Positions 33,246-41,614 of a stretch of 64,000 nucleotides of DNA are shown piece by piece. Position numbers and translations under genes: made by a program. The notes beneath the pieces are model-generated. The model was not told where the DNA came from. It saw only the letters and a list, made by a program, of their open reading frames with translations, and did no database searches. The DNA comes from Streptomyces sp. NBC_01551 (GTDB taxonomy: Bacteria; Actinomycetota; Actinomycetes; Streptomycetales; Streptomycetaceae). The first letter of the stretch is position 1, and every line of letters starts with the position of its first letter. Location: assembly GCF_026339935.1 (NCBI RefSeq), contig NZ_JAPEPX010000001.1:3114001-3178000 (forward strand). The letters are read 5' to 3'.

Positions 33246-34129
33246 AGCCCGGCCTTCCGGTAGCGGGCCATCAGGACGGCGTAGGAGCCGGCGATGAGGC
33301 CGAGGACGACGAGCAGGTAGACGACGCCGACACCGGTCGACGGGGCCTCCTGGCCGGGGAAGGCGGAGGTGGCGCCGAGGAACGAGGCCTGGACGCCGTC
33401 GATCAGGCTGATCGGGGAGAAGAGGCCCATCCACTCGATGGCTCCGGTGGAACCCGTGGAGTAGGCGACGGCCTGCACGGTGGAGACGGCGCCGTAGGGG
33501 ATGAGCAGCAGGGCGATGACGGCGGCGACGCCGAACCCGCGGCGTGGGGTGAGCGCGGCCATGACCAGGCCGAGGCCGGCGAAGAGCAGCGACAGCAGCA
33601 GTACGGACACGAGGCCCTGCCCGAATCCCTTGGTCTGGTGGGCGAAGTCGAACTTCGCCAGGAGCGAGCCGATGTACATGATCAGCAGCGGCGTGGCGGT
33701 GAGCATGAACAGCGCCGAGGCCATGGCCGCGTATTTGGCCAGGACGTAGTCGGCGCGCTCGATGGGCCGCGAGAAGTACAGCGGCACGGTCTTGAAGCGC
33801 AGGTCTCGGGAGACCGACTGCGGCGCCTGGGAGGCGAGGTAGAGGCCGATGACCACCTGGGTGGTCAGGGCGTACGTCGTGTACTTGAGCGGCAGGTCGG
33901 TGGAACCGGGGACCGCGATGGCCACCGCGACGATGATCAGTGCGGGCACGCACATCACCGCGAAGAGGATCATCGGGAGGACCTTGGACTTTGCGGAGCG
34001 ACCCAGACCGTAGGCGCCGCGCAGGGACTGCGAGAACAGCGACTTGCGGGCGTAGGCGCGGCCGAGGCGGGAGCCTTCGTAGGACCGGTATCCGATGTTG
34101 TGGATCTGGGTGGAGGTGTCAGGCGCCAT
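33242..34129 (-). CDS. ABC transporter permease
   Basis: A 295-residue permease with six or seven helices; the cytosolic N-terminus IGYRSYEGSRLGRAYARKS is typical of the family. The segment RDLRFKTVPLYFSRPIERAD corresponds to the ABC-2 coupling region. The start overlaps the end of the first ATPase gene by 11 bp and the stop overlaps the next ATPase start by 4 bp. All four genes are thus co-translated; the substrate is not evident. Confidence 0.9.
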   Translation of the reverse strand: MAPDTSTQIHNIGYRSYEGSRLGRAYARKSLFSQSLRGAYGLGRSAKSKVLPMILFAVMCVPALIIVAVAIAVPGSTDLPLKYTTYALTTQVVIGLYLASQAPQSVSRDLRFKTVPLYFSRPIERADYVLAKYAAMASALFMLTATPLLIMYIGSLLAKFDFAHQTKGFGQGLVSVLLLSLLFAGLGLVMAALTPRRGFGVAAVIALLLIPYGAVSTVQAVAYSTGSTGAIEWMGLFSPISLIDGVQASFLGATSAFPGQEAPSTGVGVVYLLVVLGLIAGSYAVLMARYRKAGL

Positions 34130-35102
34130 CGGTACCGGCTCCCTTCCGGACGAGCTGCTGCTGGTCGTTGTCGCGGAAGACCTCCGCGATGTGGTGGCGG
34201 CGCTGCTCCATGCGGACCAGGCCGAGGCCGAGGTCGGCGACGGTGTCGCGGACCCGGTCGTACGTCTCTTCCCCGGTGGCCTCGACCAGCAGGATGTGGC
34301 CGGCGCCGGGCAGGCCCTGCTCCTCGCCCGCGTGCAGGGTGATGCCCGCGTCGGTGAGCGCCTTGCGCAGGGCGGCGGTGCCGTCCGGGTGGGTGTCGGA
34401 GTCGGTGACCTCGACCGCGAGGGTCGTGGTGATCTGGGTGAAGTCGCTGGTGGAGCTGGAGCGCAGCAGCTTGCCGCCGTCGACGACCACGACGTGGTCG
34501 CAGGTCCGCTCCAGCTCTCCGAGGAGGTGGGAGGTGACCAGGACCGAGATCCCGAAGTCGGTGTAGACGCGGCGGATCAGGCCGAGCATCTCGTCGCGGC
34601 CGACGGGGTCGAGGCCGTTGGTGGGCTCGTCGAGGAGGACCAGCTGGGGGTCGTGGACGAGCGCCTGGGCCAGCTTGACGCGCTGCTTCATGCCGGTGGA
34701 GTAGCCGCCGATGGGGCGGTAGCGCTCCTCGTACAGCCCCACGTGGCGCAGGGTGTCGGCGGTCCGCTCGCGGGCGGCGGTCGGCGGCAGTCCGGACATG
34801 CGCGCCATGTGCACGACGAACTCGGTGGCCGACACGTCGGGTGGCAGGCAGTCGTGCTCGGGCATGTAGCCGACGCGCTCACGGATGGCGCTGCCGTGAG
34901 TGGCGACGTCGAGTCCGAGCACGGCGGCGCGTCCCTCGGTGGCGGGGGACAGTCCCAGCAGGATCTTGATCAGCGTGGACTTGCCGGCTCCGTTGGCACC
35001 CACGAGCCCGGTAACGCCGGGTCCGATGTCCAGGGAGAGCCGGTCGAGGGCGGTCACTCGGGGGTACCGCTTGCTCAGGCTTTCGGTCGCGATGACAGTC
35101 AC
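34119..35102 (-). CDS. ABC transporter ATP-binding protein (first gene of the module)
   Basis: A 327-residue ABC ATPase: Walker A GANGAGKST, signature YSTGMKQRVKLA, Walker B LVLLDEPTNGLD, H-loop TSHLLGEL, with a C-terminal regulatory extension. GTG 35102 (start TVIATESLSKRYPRVTALD) is preferred over the longer frame, which runs into the promoter region. With the second ATPase (32334) it may form a heterodimer, or each may serve its own permease. The 224-bp region upstream carries the promoter and a DnaA box. Confidence 0.93.
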   Translation of the reverse strand: MTVIATESLSKRYPRVTALDRLSLDIGPGVTGLVGANGAGKSTLIKILLGLSPATEGRAAVLGLDVATHGSAIRERVGYMPEHDCLPPDVSATEFVVHMARMSGLPPTAARERTADTLRHVGLYEERYRPIGGYSTGMKQRVKLAQALVHDPQLVLLDEPTNGLDPVGRDEMLGLIRRVYTDFGISVLVTSHLLGELERTCDHVVVVDGGKLLRSSSTSDFTQITTTLAVEVTDSDTHPDGTAALRKALTDAGITLHAGEEQGLPGAGHILLVEATGEETYDRVRDTVADLGLGLVRMEQRRHHIAEVFRDNDQQQLVRKGAGTDGA

Positions 35103-35222
35103 GAGTGAGACGTTATCGGCGGGGCTCCTGTGAGACGTCAGACCTGGAGCTGGATCCCGTCTCCGCCTTCCGGCGTACACACCCGTACTGGAGGCTGATG
35201 GTCCGGTGCGGAACCGGCCGAC

Positions 35223-35231
35223 TTATCCACA
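35223..35231 (+). promoter_or_regulatory. DnaA box
   Basis: TTATCCACA, a perfect DnaA box, in the divergent spacer between the ABC operon and the M24 peptidase gene. A weak TTGACG element (35248-35253) for the rightward promoter follows. Confidence 0.6.
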
Positions 35232-35326
35232 GGTGCGTGCACGACCCTTGACGTGATCTCCAGTCATTGTCACATTCATCAGTGTCAACTTACGGGCGCG
35301 TACGGCTACACGGACGGACGGCTGGC

Positions 35327-36184
35327 ATGGCTGGGGACACCAAGCAACACACGAGGCAACTCTCGGCCGACCTCATCGGGTTCAGGGAGGTCCAGCGCCT
35401 CTCCTACGCGTGCGCGGAGGCCGTCGCGGCGCAGCTGCGGCCCGGCGTCACCGAGCGCGAGGCGGCCCGGATGCAGCGCGAGTGGCTGCGCGAGCGCGGG
35501 GTGCGGGACTGGTTCCACCTGCCGTTCGCCTGGTTCGGGGACCGCACCGCCTTCGCGAACTTCAAGATCCCCCTCCAGTTCTTCCCCACCAACCGGAAGC
35601 TGGAGCCGGGGATGCCGTTCATCCTCGACATGGCACCCGTCCACAAGGGGTACGCGGCCGACATCGGCTACTCCGGCAGCCTCGGGCTCAACCCGGTGCA
35701 GGACCGGCTCATGTCCGATCTGCGCGAGCACCGCACGCTGATCCTGGAGCAGGTGCGCGAGCGCCGCACCCTGCGCGAGATCTACGAGAACGTCGAGCGG
35801 CTGATGACCCGGCAGGGCTATGCCAACCGGCACCGCGCGTACCCCTTCGGCGTGATCGCGCACAAGATAGACCGGGTCAAGGAGCGGCGCTGGTCCCCGA
35901 CCGCGTTCGGTTTCGGCACGCAGTCCCTGAAGGGCCTGGCCGGCGACGTCCTGCACGGGCACCGCGAGGGCTGGTCCCCGCTGTGGAGCCCGTACCGCTT
36001 CTCCGACCACCCGCCGCAGCCCGGACTGTGGGCGGTGGAACCGCACCTGGGCTTCCGGGGCACCGGCGCGAAGTTCGAGGAGATCCTGGTCGTCACCGAC
36101 TCCCGGGACCCCGAGGAGAGCGCCTTCTGGCTGGACGAGGATCTGCCGCACGTGCGGCGCTGGGCTGAGGAGAAGACGGCATGA
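35327..36184 (+). CDS. M24-family metallopeptidase
   Basis: A 285-residue pita-bread fold protein, shorter than aminopeptidase P because it has no N-terminal domain. Metal-ligand candidates: Asp in FILDMAPVHKG, Asp in AADIGYSG, Glu in WAVEPHLG and Glu in KFEEILVV; the His is probably in the DVLHGHREG loop, an unusual form. It could be a peptidase or, as in several M24 members, a creatinase-like or non-peptidase hydrolase. ATG 35327 is chosen because the frame upstream enters the promoter. The stop overlaps the next ATG (ATGA, 36181). Confidence 0.85.
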   Translation: MAGDTKQHTRQLSADLIGFREVQRLSYACAEAVAAQLRPGVTEREAARMQREWLRERGVRDWFHLPFAWFGDRTAFANFKIPLQFFPTNRKLEPGMPFILDMAPVHKGYAADIGYSGSLGLNPVQDRLMSDLREHRTLILEQVRERRTLREIYENVERLMTRQGYANRHRAYPFGVIAHKIDRVKERRWSPTAFGFGTQSLKGLAGDVLHGHREGWSPLWSPYRFSDHPPQPGLWAVEPHLGFRGTGAKFEEILVVTDSRDPEESAFWLDEDLPHVRRWAEEKTA

Positions 36185-37956
36185 GCGGGACGGCTGCATT
36201 CGCGGGGGCGCGCGAGCGCCGGGTGAGCACCGGCGGGATCGAGCTGTGCGTCATCGAGCTCGGCGAGACGGACCGGCCCACCGTCGTACTGGTGCACGGC
36301 TACCCGGACAGCAAGGAAGTCTGGTCGGAGGTCGCCGAGCGGCTCGCGGCCCGCTTCCACGTGGTGCTGTACGACGTACGCGGCCACGGGCGCTCCACGG
36401 CTCCGGTGCCCCTGCGCGGCGGCTTCACCCTGGAGAAGCTGACCGACGACTTCCTGGCCGTGGCGGACGCGGTCAGCCCGGACCGGCCGGTGCACCTCGT
36501 CGGCCACGACTGGGGCTCCGTACAGGGCTGGGAGTTCGCCACGACCGCCCGCACCGAGGGCCGGATCGCCTCCTTCACCTCCATGTCGGGACCCTCCCTC
36601 GACCACTTCGGGCACTGGATCAAGAAGCGGATGGCGCGGCCGACCCCGCGCCGGGCCGCGCAGCTGCTGAACCAGGGCGCGAAGTCCTGGTACGTCTACA
36701 TGCTGCACACGCCCGTGCTGCCGGAACTCGCCTGGCGCGGTCCGCTCGGCAAGCGGTGGCCGCGGATGCTGGAACGCGTGGAGAAGATCCCGGCCGGCTC
36801 CTACCCCACGGCCTCGCTGCCCTCGGACGCGGCGAACGGGGCCTGGCTCTACCGCGACAACATCCGGCCCCGGCTGCGCCGACCGCGCGCCGACGCGTAC
36901 GCGCACGTTCCGGTCCAGCTGATCACCCCGACCGAGGACGCCTTCCTGTCCGAGCGGCTCTACGACGAGCTGGAGCTGTGGGCTCCGGATCTGCTGCGCC
37001 GCACGCTGCCCGCCAAGCACTGGGTGCCCCGGACCCGGCCCGACCAGCTGGCCGCGTGGATCACCGACTTCGTCACCGCGCGGGAGGAGCCCGCCACGCG
37101 CGCGCCCGAGCGGAAGGCGCCGGGCAAGTACGCCGACCGGTTCGGCGGCCGACTGGTCCTGGTCACCGGCGCCGCCAGCGGGATCGGGCGGGCCACCGCG
37201 TTCGCCTTCGCCGAGGCCGGCGCCCGGGTGGTGTGCGTGGACCGGGACGCCGAGGGCGCGGCGCGCACCGCGGACATGGCCCGCCTCGTCGGGGCGTCCG
37301 AGGCCTGGGACGAGTGCGTCGACGTCAGCGACGAGCAGGCCATGGAGAAGCTCGCGGCGAAGGTCGCCGCCGAGTACGGCATCGTGGACGTGCTGGTGAA
37401 CAACGCCGGGATCGGGCTGTCGGGGCCGTTCCTGGAGACCACCTCGGAGGACTGGAAGAAGGTCCTCGACGTCAACCTGTGGGGCGTCATCCACGGCTGC
37501 CGGATCTTCGGCAGGCAGATGGCCGAGCGCGGCCAGGGCGGCCACATCGTCAACACCGCCTCCGCCGCCGCCTATCTGCCGTCCCGGACCCTGCCCGCGT
37601 ACAGCACCTCCAAGGCGGCGGTGCTGATGCTGTCCGAGTGCCTGCGCGCCGAGCTCGCGTCGCAGTCGATCGGGGTCTCGGCGATCTGCCCGGGCATCGT
37701 CAACACCAACATCACCGCCACCTCCCGGTTCGCAGGGGTGGACGCGGCCGAGGAGAAGCGCCGCCAGGAGCGTTCGTCGCGGCTGTACGGGCTGCGCAAC
37801 TTCCCGCCGGAGAAGGTCGCCGACGCGATCGTGCTCGCGGTGGTGCGGAACCAGGCCGTGGTGCCGGTGACGCCCGAGTCCAAGGGCGCGCTGTGGATGT
37901 CGCGCTTCGCGCCGAGGACGCTGCGGCGGCTCGCGAGGCTGGAACCGAAACTGTGA
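36181..37956 (+). CDS. Alpha/beta-hydrolase (epoxide-hydrolase type) fused to short-chain dehydrogenase
   Basis: A 591-residue two-domain enzyme. Residues 1 to about 300 are an alpha/beta hydrolase with VVLVHGYPDSKEVW and the nucleophile elbow VGHDWGS, where Asp replaces Ser as in epoxide hydrolases and haloalkane dehalogenases. The region FGHWIKKRM belongs to the cap. Residues about 320-591 are an SDR with LVTGAASGIGRA (NAD(P) site), NNAGIG, the Ser in NTASAAAYL and YSTSKAAV (Tyr-x3-Lys). One chain may open an epoxide or ester and oxidise the alcohol. The 4-base overlaps at both ends couple it to the M24 and ExxH proteins. Confidence 0.93.
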   Translation: MSGTAAFAGARERRVSTGGIELCVIELGETDRPTVVLVHGYPDSKEVWSEVAERLAARFHVVLYDVRGHGRSTAPVPLRGGFTLEKLTDDFLAVADAVSPDRPVHLVGHDWGSVQGWEFATTARTEGRIASFTSMSGPSLDHFGHWIKKRMARPTPRRAAQLLNQGAKSWYVYMLHTPVLPELAWRGPLGKRWPRMLERVEKIPAGSYPTASLPSDAANGAWLYRDNIRPRLRRPRADAYAHVPVQLITPTEDAFLSERLYDELELWAPDLLRRTLPAKHWVPRTRPDQLAAWITDFVTAREEPATRAPERKAPGKYADRFGGRLVLVTGAASGIGRATAFAFAEAGARVVCVDRDAEGAARTADMARLVGASEAWDECVDVSDEQAMEKLAAKVAAEYGIVDVLVNNAGIGLSGPFLETTSEDWKKVLDVNLWGVIHGCRIFGRQMAERGQGGHIVNTASAAAYLPSRTLPAYSTSKAAVLMLSECLRAELASQSIGVSAICPGIVNTNITATSRFAGVDAAEEKRRQERSSRLYGLRNFPPEKVADAIVLAVVRNQAVVPVTPESKGALWMSRFAPRTLRRLARLEPKL

Positions 37957-38948
37957 GCGGGGCGGCGGAGGGGGTCGCGGACGCGGCTGGTGCGGAGGGG
38001 GGAGGAGTGGGCGCGGCTGGTGCGGGTTCGGCTGGTGCGGGCGTGCGCGGGGCTTCGTACGAGATCGGTCCGCGTCGAGTGGCCTTCGACTGGAAGGCCA
38101 CCCCGCTGCACTGGATACCGGGCGAGCCCACCGCCACCCATGTGATCAACGTGCTGCACCTGCTGCTGCCCGCCGGGGAGCGGTGGTTCGTGAAGGTCCT
38201 CAAGGAGGCCCTTCCACTGGTCACCGACCCCCGGCTGCGCATGGACGTCAAGGGGTTCATGGGCCAGGAGGCCACGCACAGCGTGCAGCACGCCTACGTC
38301 CTGGACCACCTCGCCGAACAGCGGCTGCCGACCGAGGCGTACACGAAGTACGTGGACCTCCTCTTCGACCGGCTGCTGGGGGAGACCCCGCCCTTCGGCG
38401 CTCCGGTCAACGCGCGGGAGTGGCTGCGTTTCCGGCTCGCCGTGATCGCCGCGATCGAGCAGTTCACGGCGGTCCTCGGGGACTGGGTGCTGCGCGCCGA
38501 CGGGCTCGACCGGGCCGGCGCCGACGAGATCATGCTGGACCTGCTGCGCTGGCACGGCGCCGAGGAGGTGGAGCACCGCTCCGTCGCCTTCGACATGTAC
38601 CAGCACTGCGGGGGCTCGGGCCTGCCCCGCTACGCGCGGCGCGTCGAGGGCATGGTCGTCGTCGCACCGGTGCTGGCCTGGCTGTGGGTGTGGGGAACCT
38701 CGTACCTCCTGCGCCACGATCCCCAACTGGCCGCGCCGCAGCGCTATTCGCTGCGCGCGCACAACCGAGCCGTGGCCAAGGGGCTGCTCCCTCCGTGGAG
38801 AGAGCTAGGCACGGCCATACCCCGCTACTTCCGGCGGTCGTACCATCCCTCGCAGGAGGGCTCGCTGCGCAAGGCTGTCGAGTACCTGGCGGCTTCACCT
38901 GCCGCCCGGGCCGCGGCGGGCGCGGTCGGCCGAGCCGCCATGTCGTAG
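37953..38948 (+). CDS. Putative metal-dependent hydrolase (PF10118 family, ExxH di-metal motifs)
   Basis: A 331-residue mostly helical protein. An Ala/Gly-rich N-terminal 40 residues may be disordered. QEATHSVQH and EEVEHRSVAFD give two ExxH motifs in long helices, the pattern of ferritin-like di-iron proteins. PF10118 is annotated as metal-dependent hydrolase, but these motifs also fit an oxygenase or deformylase. GTG 37953 overlaps the previous stop (GTGA). With the hydrolase-SDR fusion it could act on an aliphatic or lipid-derived substrate. Function is not established. Confidence 0.87.
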   Translation: MSGAAEGVADAAGAEGGGVGAAGAGSAGAGVRGASYEIGPRRVAFDWKATPLHWIPGEPTATHVINVLHLLLPAGERWFVKVLKEALPLVTDPRLRMDVKGFMGQEATHSVQHAYVLDHLAEQRLPTEAYTKYVDLLFDRLLGETPPFGAPVNAREWLRFRLAVIAAIEQFTAVLGDWVLRADGLDRAGADEIMLDLLRWHGAEEVEHRSVAFDMYQHCGGSGLPRYARRVEGMVVVAPVLAWLWVWGTSYLLRHDPQLAAPQRYSLRAHNRAVAKGLLPPWRELGTAIPRYFRRSYHPSQEGSLRKAVEYLAASPAARAAAGAVGRAAMS

Positions 38949-38958
38949 GGAGCCGGGA

Positions 38959-39873
38959 TTGTCCGATCAGGCGGTAGCCGAGTACCGGATCGAGGATCTG
39001 GCCCACCACAGTGGGGCGACGGTGCGCACGATCCGGGCGTACCAGGACCGCGGCCTGCTGCCGAAGCCGGAGCGGCGCGGCCGGTCCAATGTCTACCGGG
39101 CCACGCACCTGGCGCGGCTGCGCCAGATCGCGGACCTGCTCGACCGCGGCTACACCCTGGCCTCCATCAAGGAGCTGCTGGAGGCGTGGGACGCCGGGCG
39201 CGGGCTGGGCGGCGTACTGGGGCTGGTCGCCGAGGTGCACGGGCCGTGGACCGACGAGGAGGCGGCCCGGATCAGCCGGGACGAGCTGAACGAGCGGTTC
39301 GGCGGCAAGCCCGACGACGACGCGGTGGGCGAGGCGTGCGAACTGGGGGTGCTGGAGCGGATCCCGGGGCGCCCGGACGAGTTCCTGGTGCCCTCGCCGC
39401 AGGAGCTGGCGGTGGCCGCCGAGCTGTACGCGGCCGGGGTGCCGCTGGCCGCGATCACCGGGCACCTGCGGGAGCTGCGCGGGCAGGTGGAGCACATCGC
39501 CTCGCGCTTCCTGGAGTTCACCACCGAGCACGTCTTCGCCCGCTACCTCGGGCACGTGCCGCCGACGGACGCCGACGCGGCGGAGGCGGCGACGATGGTA
39601 CGCAGACTGCGGCCGCTGGCGCAGCAGACGGTGGACGCCGAGCTGGCGCGGGCGATGCGGCTGTTCGCCACCCGGCATCTGCAGCGGCACCTGGGGGCCG
39701 CCGGGTCCACGCAGCCGTCCGGTCCGTCGCCGGTGGCGCTGCCGGCCGAGACGGTGCGGGCGGTGCAGGAGCTGGTGGGCCCCGATCATGTGGCGGAGTT
39801 CGTCCGGGCCGCGACGGAGCGGGAGCTTCAGGCCCGGACGATGAATGACCTGGCGCGCCGGGGCGGCCGGTAA
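38959..39873 (+). CDS. MerR-family transcriptional regulator
   Basis: A 304-residue regulator. The MerR helix-turn-helix and wing are at residues 9-75: YRIEDLAHHSGATVRTIRAY, then LARLRQIADLLDRGYTLASI. A long C-terminal region (about 120-304) binds the effector and is not of the Cys-rich metal type. The start is TTG 38959, preceded by AGGGAG; no ATG or GTG near it fits better. It is the last gene of the operon with M24, hydrolase-SDR and ExxH genes, starting 10 bp after the previous stop, and so is its likely regulator. Confidence 0.9.
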   Translation: MSDQAVAEYRIEDLAHHSGATVRTIRAYQDRGLLPKPERRGRSNVYRATHLARLRQIADLLDRGYTLASIKELLEAWDAGRGLGGVLGLVAEVHGPWTDEEAARISRDELNERFGGKPDDDAVGEACELGVLERIPGRPDEFLVPSPQELAVAAELYAAGVPLAAITGHLRELRGQVEHIASRFLEFTTEHVFARYLGHVPPTDADAAEAATMVRRLRPLAQQTVDAELARAMRLFATRHLQRHLGAAGSTQPSGPSPVALPAETVRAVQELVGPDHVAEFVRAATERELQARTMNDLARRGGR

Positions 39874-39894
39874 GGCTCGCTCGGGCTCGCTCAG

Positions 39895-39974
39895 TAGTCC
39901 ACAGGGCGGATCACGCGTTTGGCAGTAAAACCGGGCCAAACGGTTGTGGACAACTCGGGTGTTCTTGTGGGCAA
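39895..39974. promoter_or_regulatory. Small DnaA-box group between merR and aquaporin genes
   Basis: TGTGGACAA (39945-39953) is a perfect DnaA box. TAGTCCACA (39895-39903) and TGTGGGCAA (39966-39974) each differ by one base. All three lie in the 114-bp convergent spacer, where no promoter is expected. Confidence 0.5.
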
Positions 39975-39987
39975 CACCGAGCTCGTC

Positions 39988-40815
39988 TCAAACGATGGGC
40001 TCGTACGCCTGCTTGGTGCGCGGTATTTCGGCCACCGGACCGGAGCCGGCGGCGGTGCCGGAGTCGGCATCGGCGTGGGCGTCAGAGCCGGAGCCGGAGC
40101 CGGGGTCGGAGCCTGCGTCGGATGCCGCCCGGCCCGTGTTCCCGTAGAGCAGGCTCGCGAGGACCAGTCCGACGGCTCCGCCGACCAGCTGGGCGGCGAC
40201 GAACCCGGGCAGCGACTGCGGGGCGATCCCGGCGAAGGAGTCGCTGAAGGCGCGCCCGATGGTGCCGGCCGGGTTGGCGAACGAGCCGGAGGACGTGAAC
40301 CAGATCGCGGCGGCGATGTACGCGGCGACCGCGGCCGGGATCAGCCTCGGCCGGCCGATGCGGCCGAGCCCCTGGATGACCAGGACGAGTCCGGCGGTGG
40401 CGACGACCTCGCCGACCAGCAGGTGGCCGCCGCCGCGGACCTGGGTGGCGAAGGTTCCGGGGACGCGCCCGAACATGACCTCGGCGAGAACGGCCCCGCC
40501 GACGGCCCCGGCGGTCTGGGCGGCGGCGTAGACGAGCGCCTCCGGGCCGCTGACCCCCTCGCCGCCGCTCCGCCGCCCCCACCAGGAGGTGAGGGTGACC
40601 ACGGGGTTGAGGTGGGCGCCGGAGAGCGGCCCGAACAGGGTGATGATCAGGCCGAGGCCGATCGCGGAGGCGAGCGAGTTGGCGACGAGGGCGACACCGG
40701 TGTCACGGCTGAGGGCCGCGGCCTGGATTCCGGATCCGATCACCACCACGAGCAGGCCGGCGGTGCCGATGAGTTCGGCGGCCGCGCGGCGCGGCAGAGA
40801 TGCGTCGACTGGCAT
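39988..40815 (-). CDS. MIP/aquaporin-family channel
   Basis: A 275-residue membrane channel with six helices and the two half-helices: GAHLNPVVTL (NPV in place of the first NPA) and SFANPAGTIGRAF (second NPA followed by Gly, not Arg). These departures suggest a pore for small neutral solutes rather than strict water selectivity. The C-terminal 40 residues are a low-complexity Ser/Gly/Ala/Asp tail (GSDPGSGSGSDAHADADSG). ATG 40815 follows GGGAG. It is divergent from the kptA gene. Confidence 0.9.
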   Translation of the reverse strand: MPVDASLPRRAAAELIGTAGLLVVVIGSGIQAAALSRDTGVALVANSLASAIGLGLIITLFGPLSGAHLNPVVTLTSWWGRRSGGEGVSGPEALVYAAAQTAGAVGGAVLAEVMFGRVPGTFATQVRGGGHLLVGEVVATAGLVLVIQGLGRIGRPRLIPAAVAAYIAAAIWFTSSGSFANPAGTIGRAFSDSFAGIAPQSLPGFVAAQLVGGAVGLVLASLLYGNTGRAASDAGSDPGSGSGSDAHADADSGTAAGSGPVAEIPRTKQAYEPIV

Positions 40816-40947
40816 GTTTTCTCCCTCGGGGCAGCAGTTCAGCGGAAAATGTATTCCGTATCTTGGAAGTGCGATAGGGGCGGTCCAGTCCTCGGTGACG
40901 GCGGAAATTCCCTGCCGGAACCGCCCGCGACGCGGCACCCTGGGGCC

Positions 40948-41487
40948 ATGGACGACAGACGCACCGTGAAGGTGTCCAAATACGTCTCGAAACACCTGCG
41001 GCATCAGCCGGAACGCATCGGACTGGTGCTCGACCCCCAGGGCTGGGTGGAGATCGACGACCTGCTGCGGGCGGCCGCCGCCCACGGCTTCCCTTTCAGC
41101 CGCGCCGAGCTCGACCACGTCGTCGCCCACAACGACAAGAAGCGCTTCGCCGTCGACGGCACCCGCATCCGGGCCAGCCAGGGCCACACCGTCGCCGTGG
41201 ACCTGGACCTGCCGGAGGCCGAACCGCCCGCGTACCTGTACCACGGCACCGTGGCCACCGCCCTGGACGCGATCCGCGCCGAGGGCCTGCGCCCGATGGC
41301 CCGCCACCACGTGCACCTGTCCCCCGACCGGGAGACCGCGACCCGGGTGGGCGCGCGGCGCGGCCGGCCGGTGGTGCTCAGCGTGGACGCGGGAGCGATG
41401 CGGGCGGCCGGGCACGTCTTCCGGGTCAGCGCCAACGGCGTCTGGCTGGCCGACGCGGTACCGCCGGAATTCCTGCGGCTCCCCTAA
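40948..41487 (+). CDS. kptA: RNA 2'-phosphotransferase (Tpt1/KptA)
   Basis: A 179-residue enzyme that moves an internal 2'-phosphate from RNA to NAD+, forming ADP-ribose 1'',2''-cyclic phosphate. The family signature is complete: VSKYVSKHLRHQP, IRASQGHT, YLYHGT and HHVHLSPD supply the Arg-His-Arg-Arg set and NAD contacts. The N-terminal winged helix (residues 1-90) precedes the ART-like domain. In yeast it finishes tRNA splicing; in bacteria, without such introns, its substrate is unresolved (it may serve RNA repair or ADP-ribosylation). ATG 40948; single gene. Confidence 0.95.
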   Translation: MDDRRTVKVSKYVSKHLRHQPERIGLVLDPQGWVEIDDLLRAAAAHGFPFSRAELDHVVAHNDKKRFAVDGTRIRASQGHTVAVDLDLPEAEPPAYLYHGTVATALDAIRAEGLRPMARHHVHLSPDRETATRVGARRGRPVVLSVDAGAMRAAGHVFRVSANGVWLADAVPPEFLRLP

Positions 41488-41614
41488 TCGGCGCGGCCGA
41501 ATTCACGGGGAGATTGTCAGCTCATCGCCCTACCCTGTTGCTCACTCCGGGATCTGTGAGGGGGGTACCTCGCGATCGCCGAACCTTCCAAGCGAGCACG
41601 CGAGGTGACGCCCC

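Noticed and set aside
36246..38948. A 900-codon frame that could be read as one large protein.
   Set aside because: Only the last 331 codons carry family sequence (ExxH protein). The rest is an out-of-frame reading of the hydrolase-SDR gene, which has its own complete motifs.
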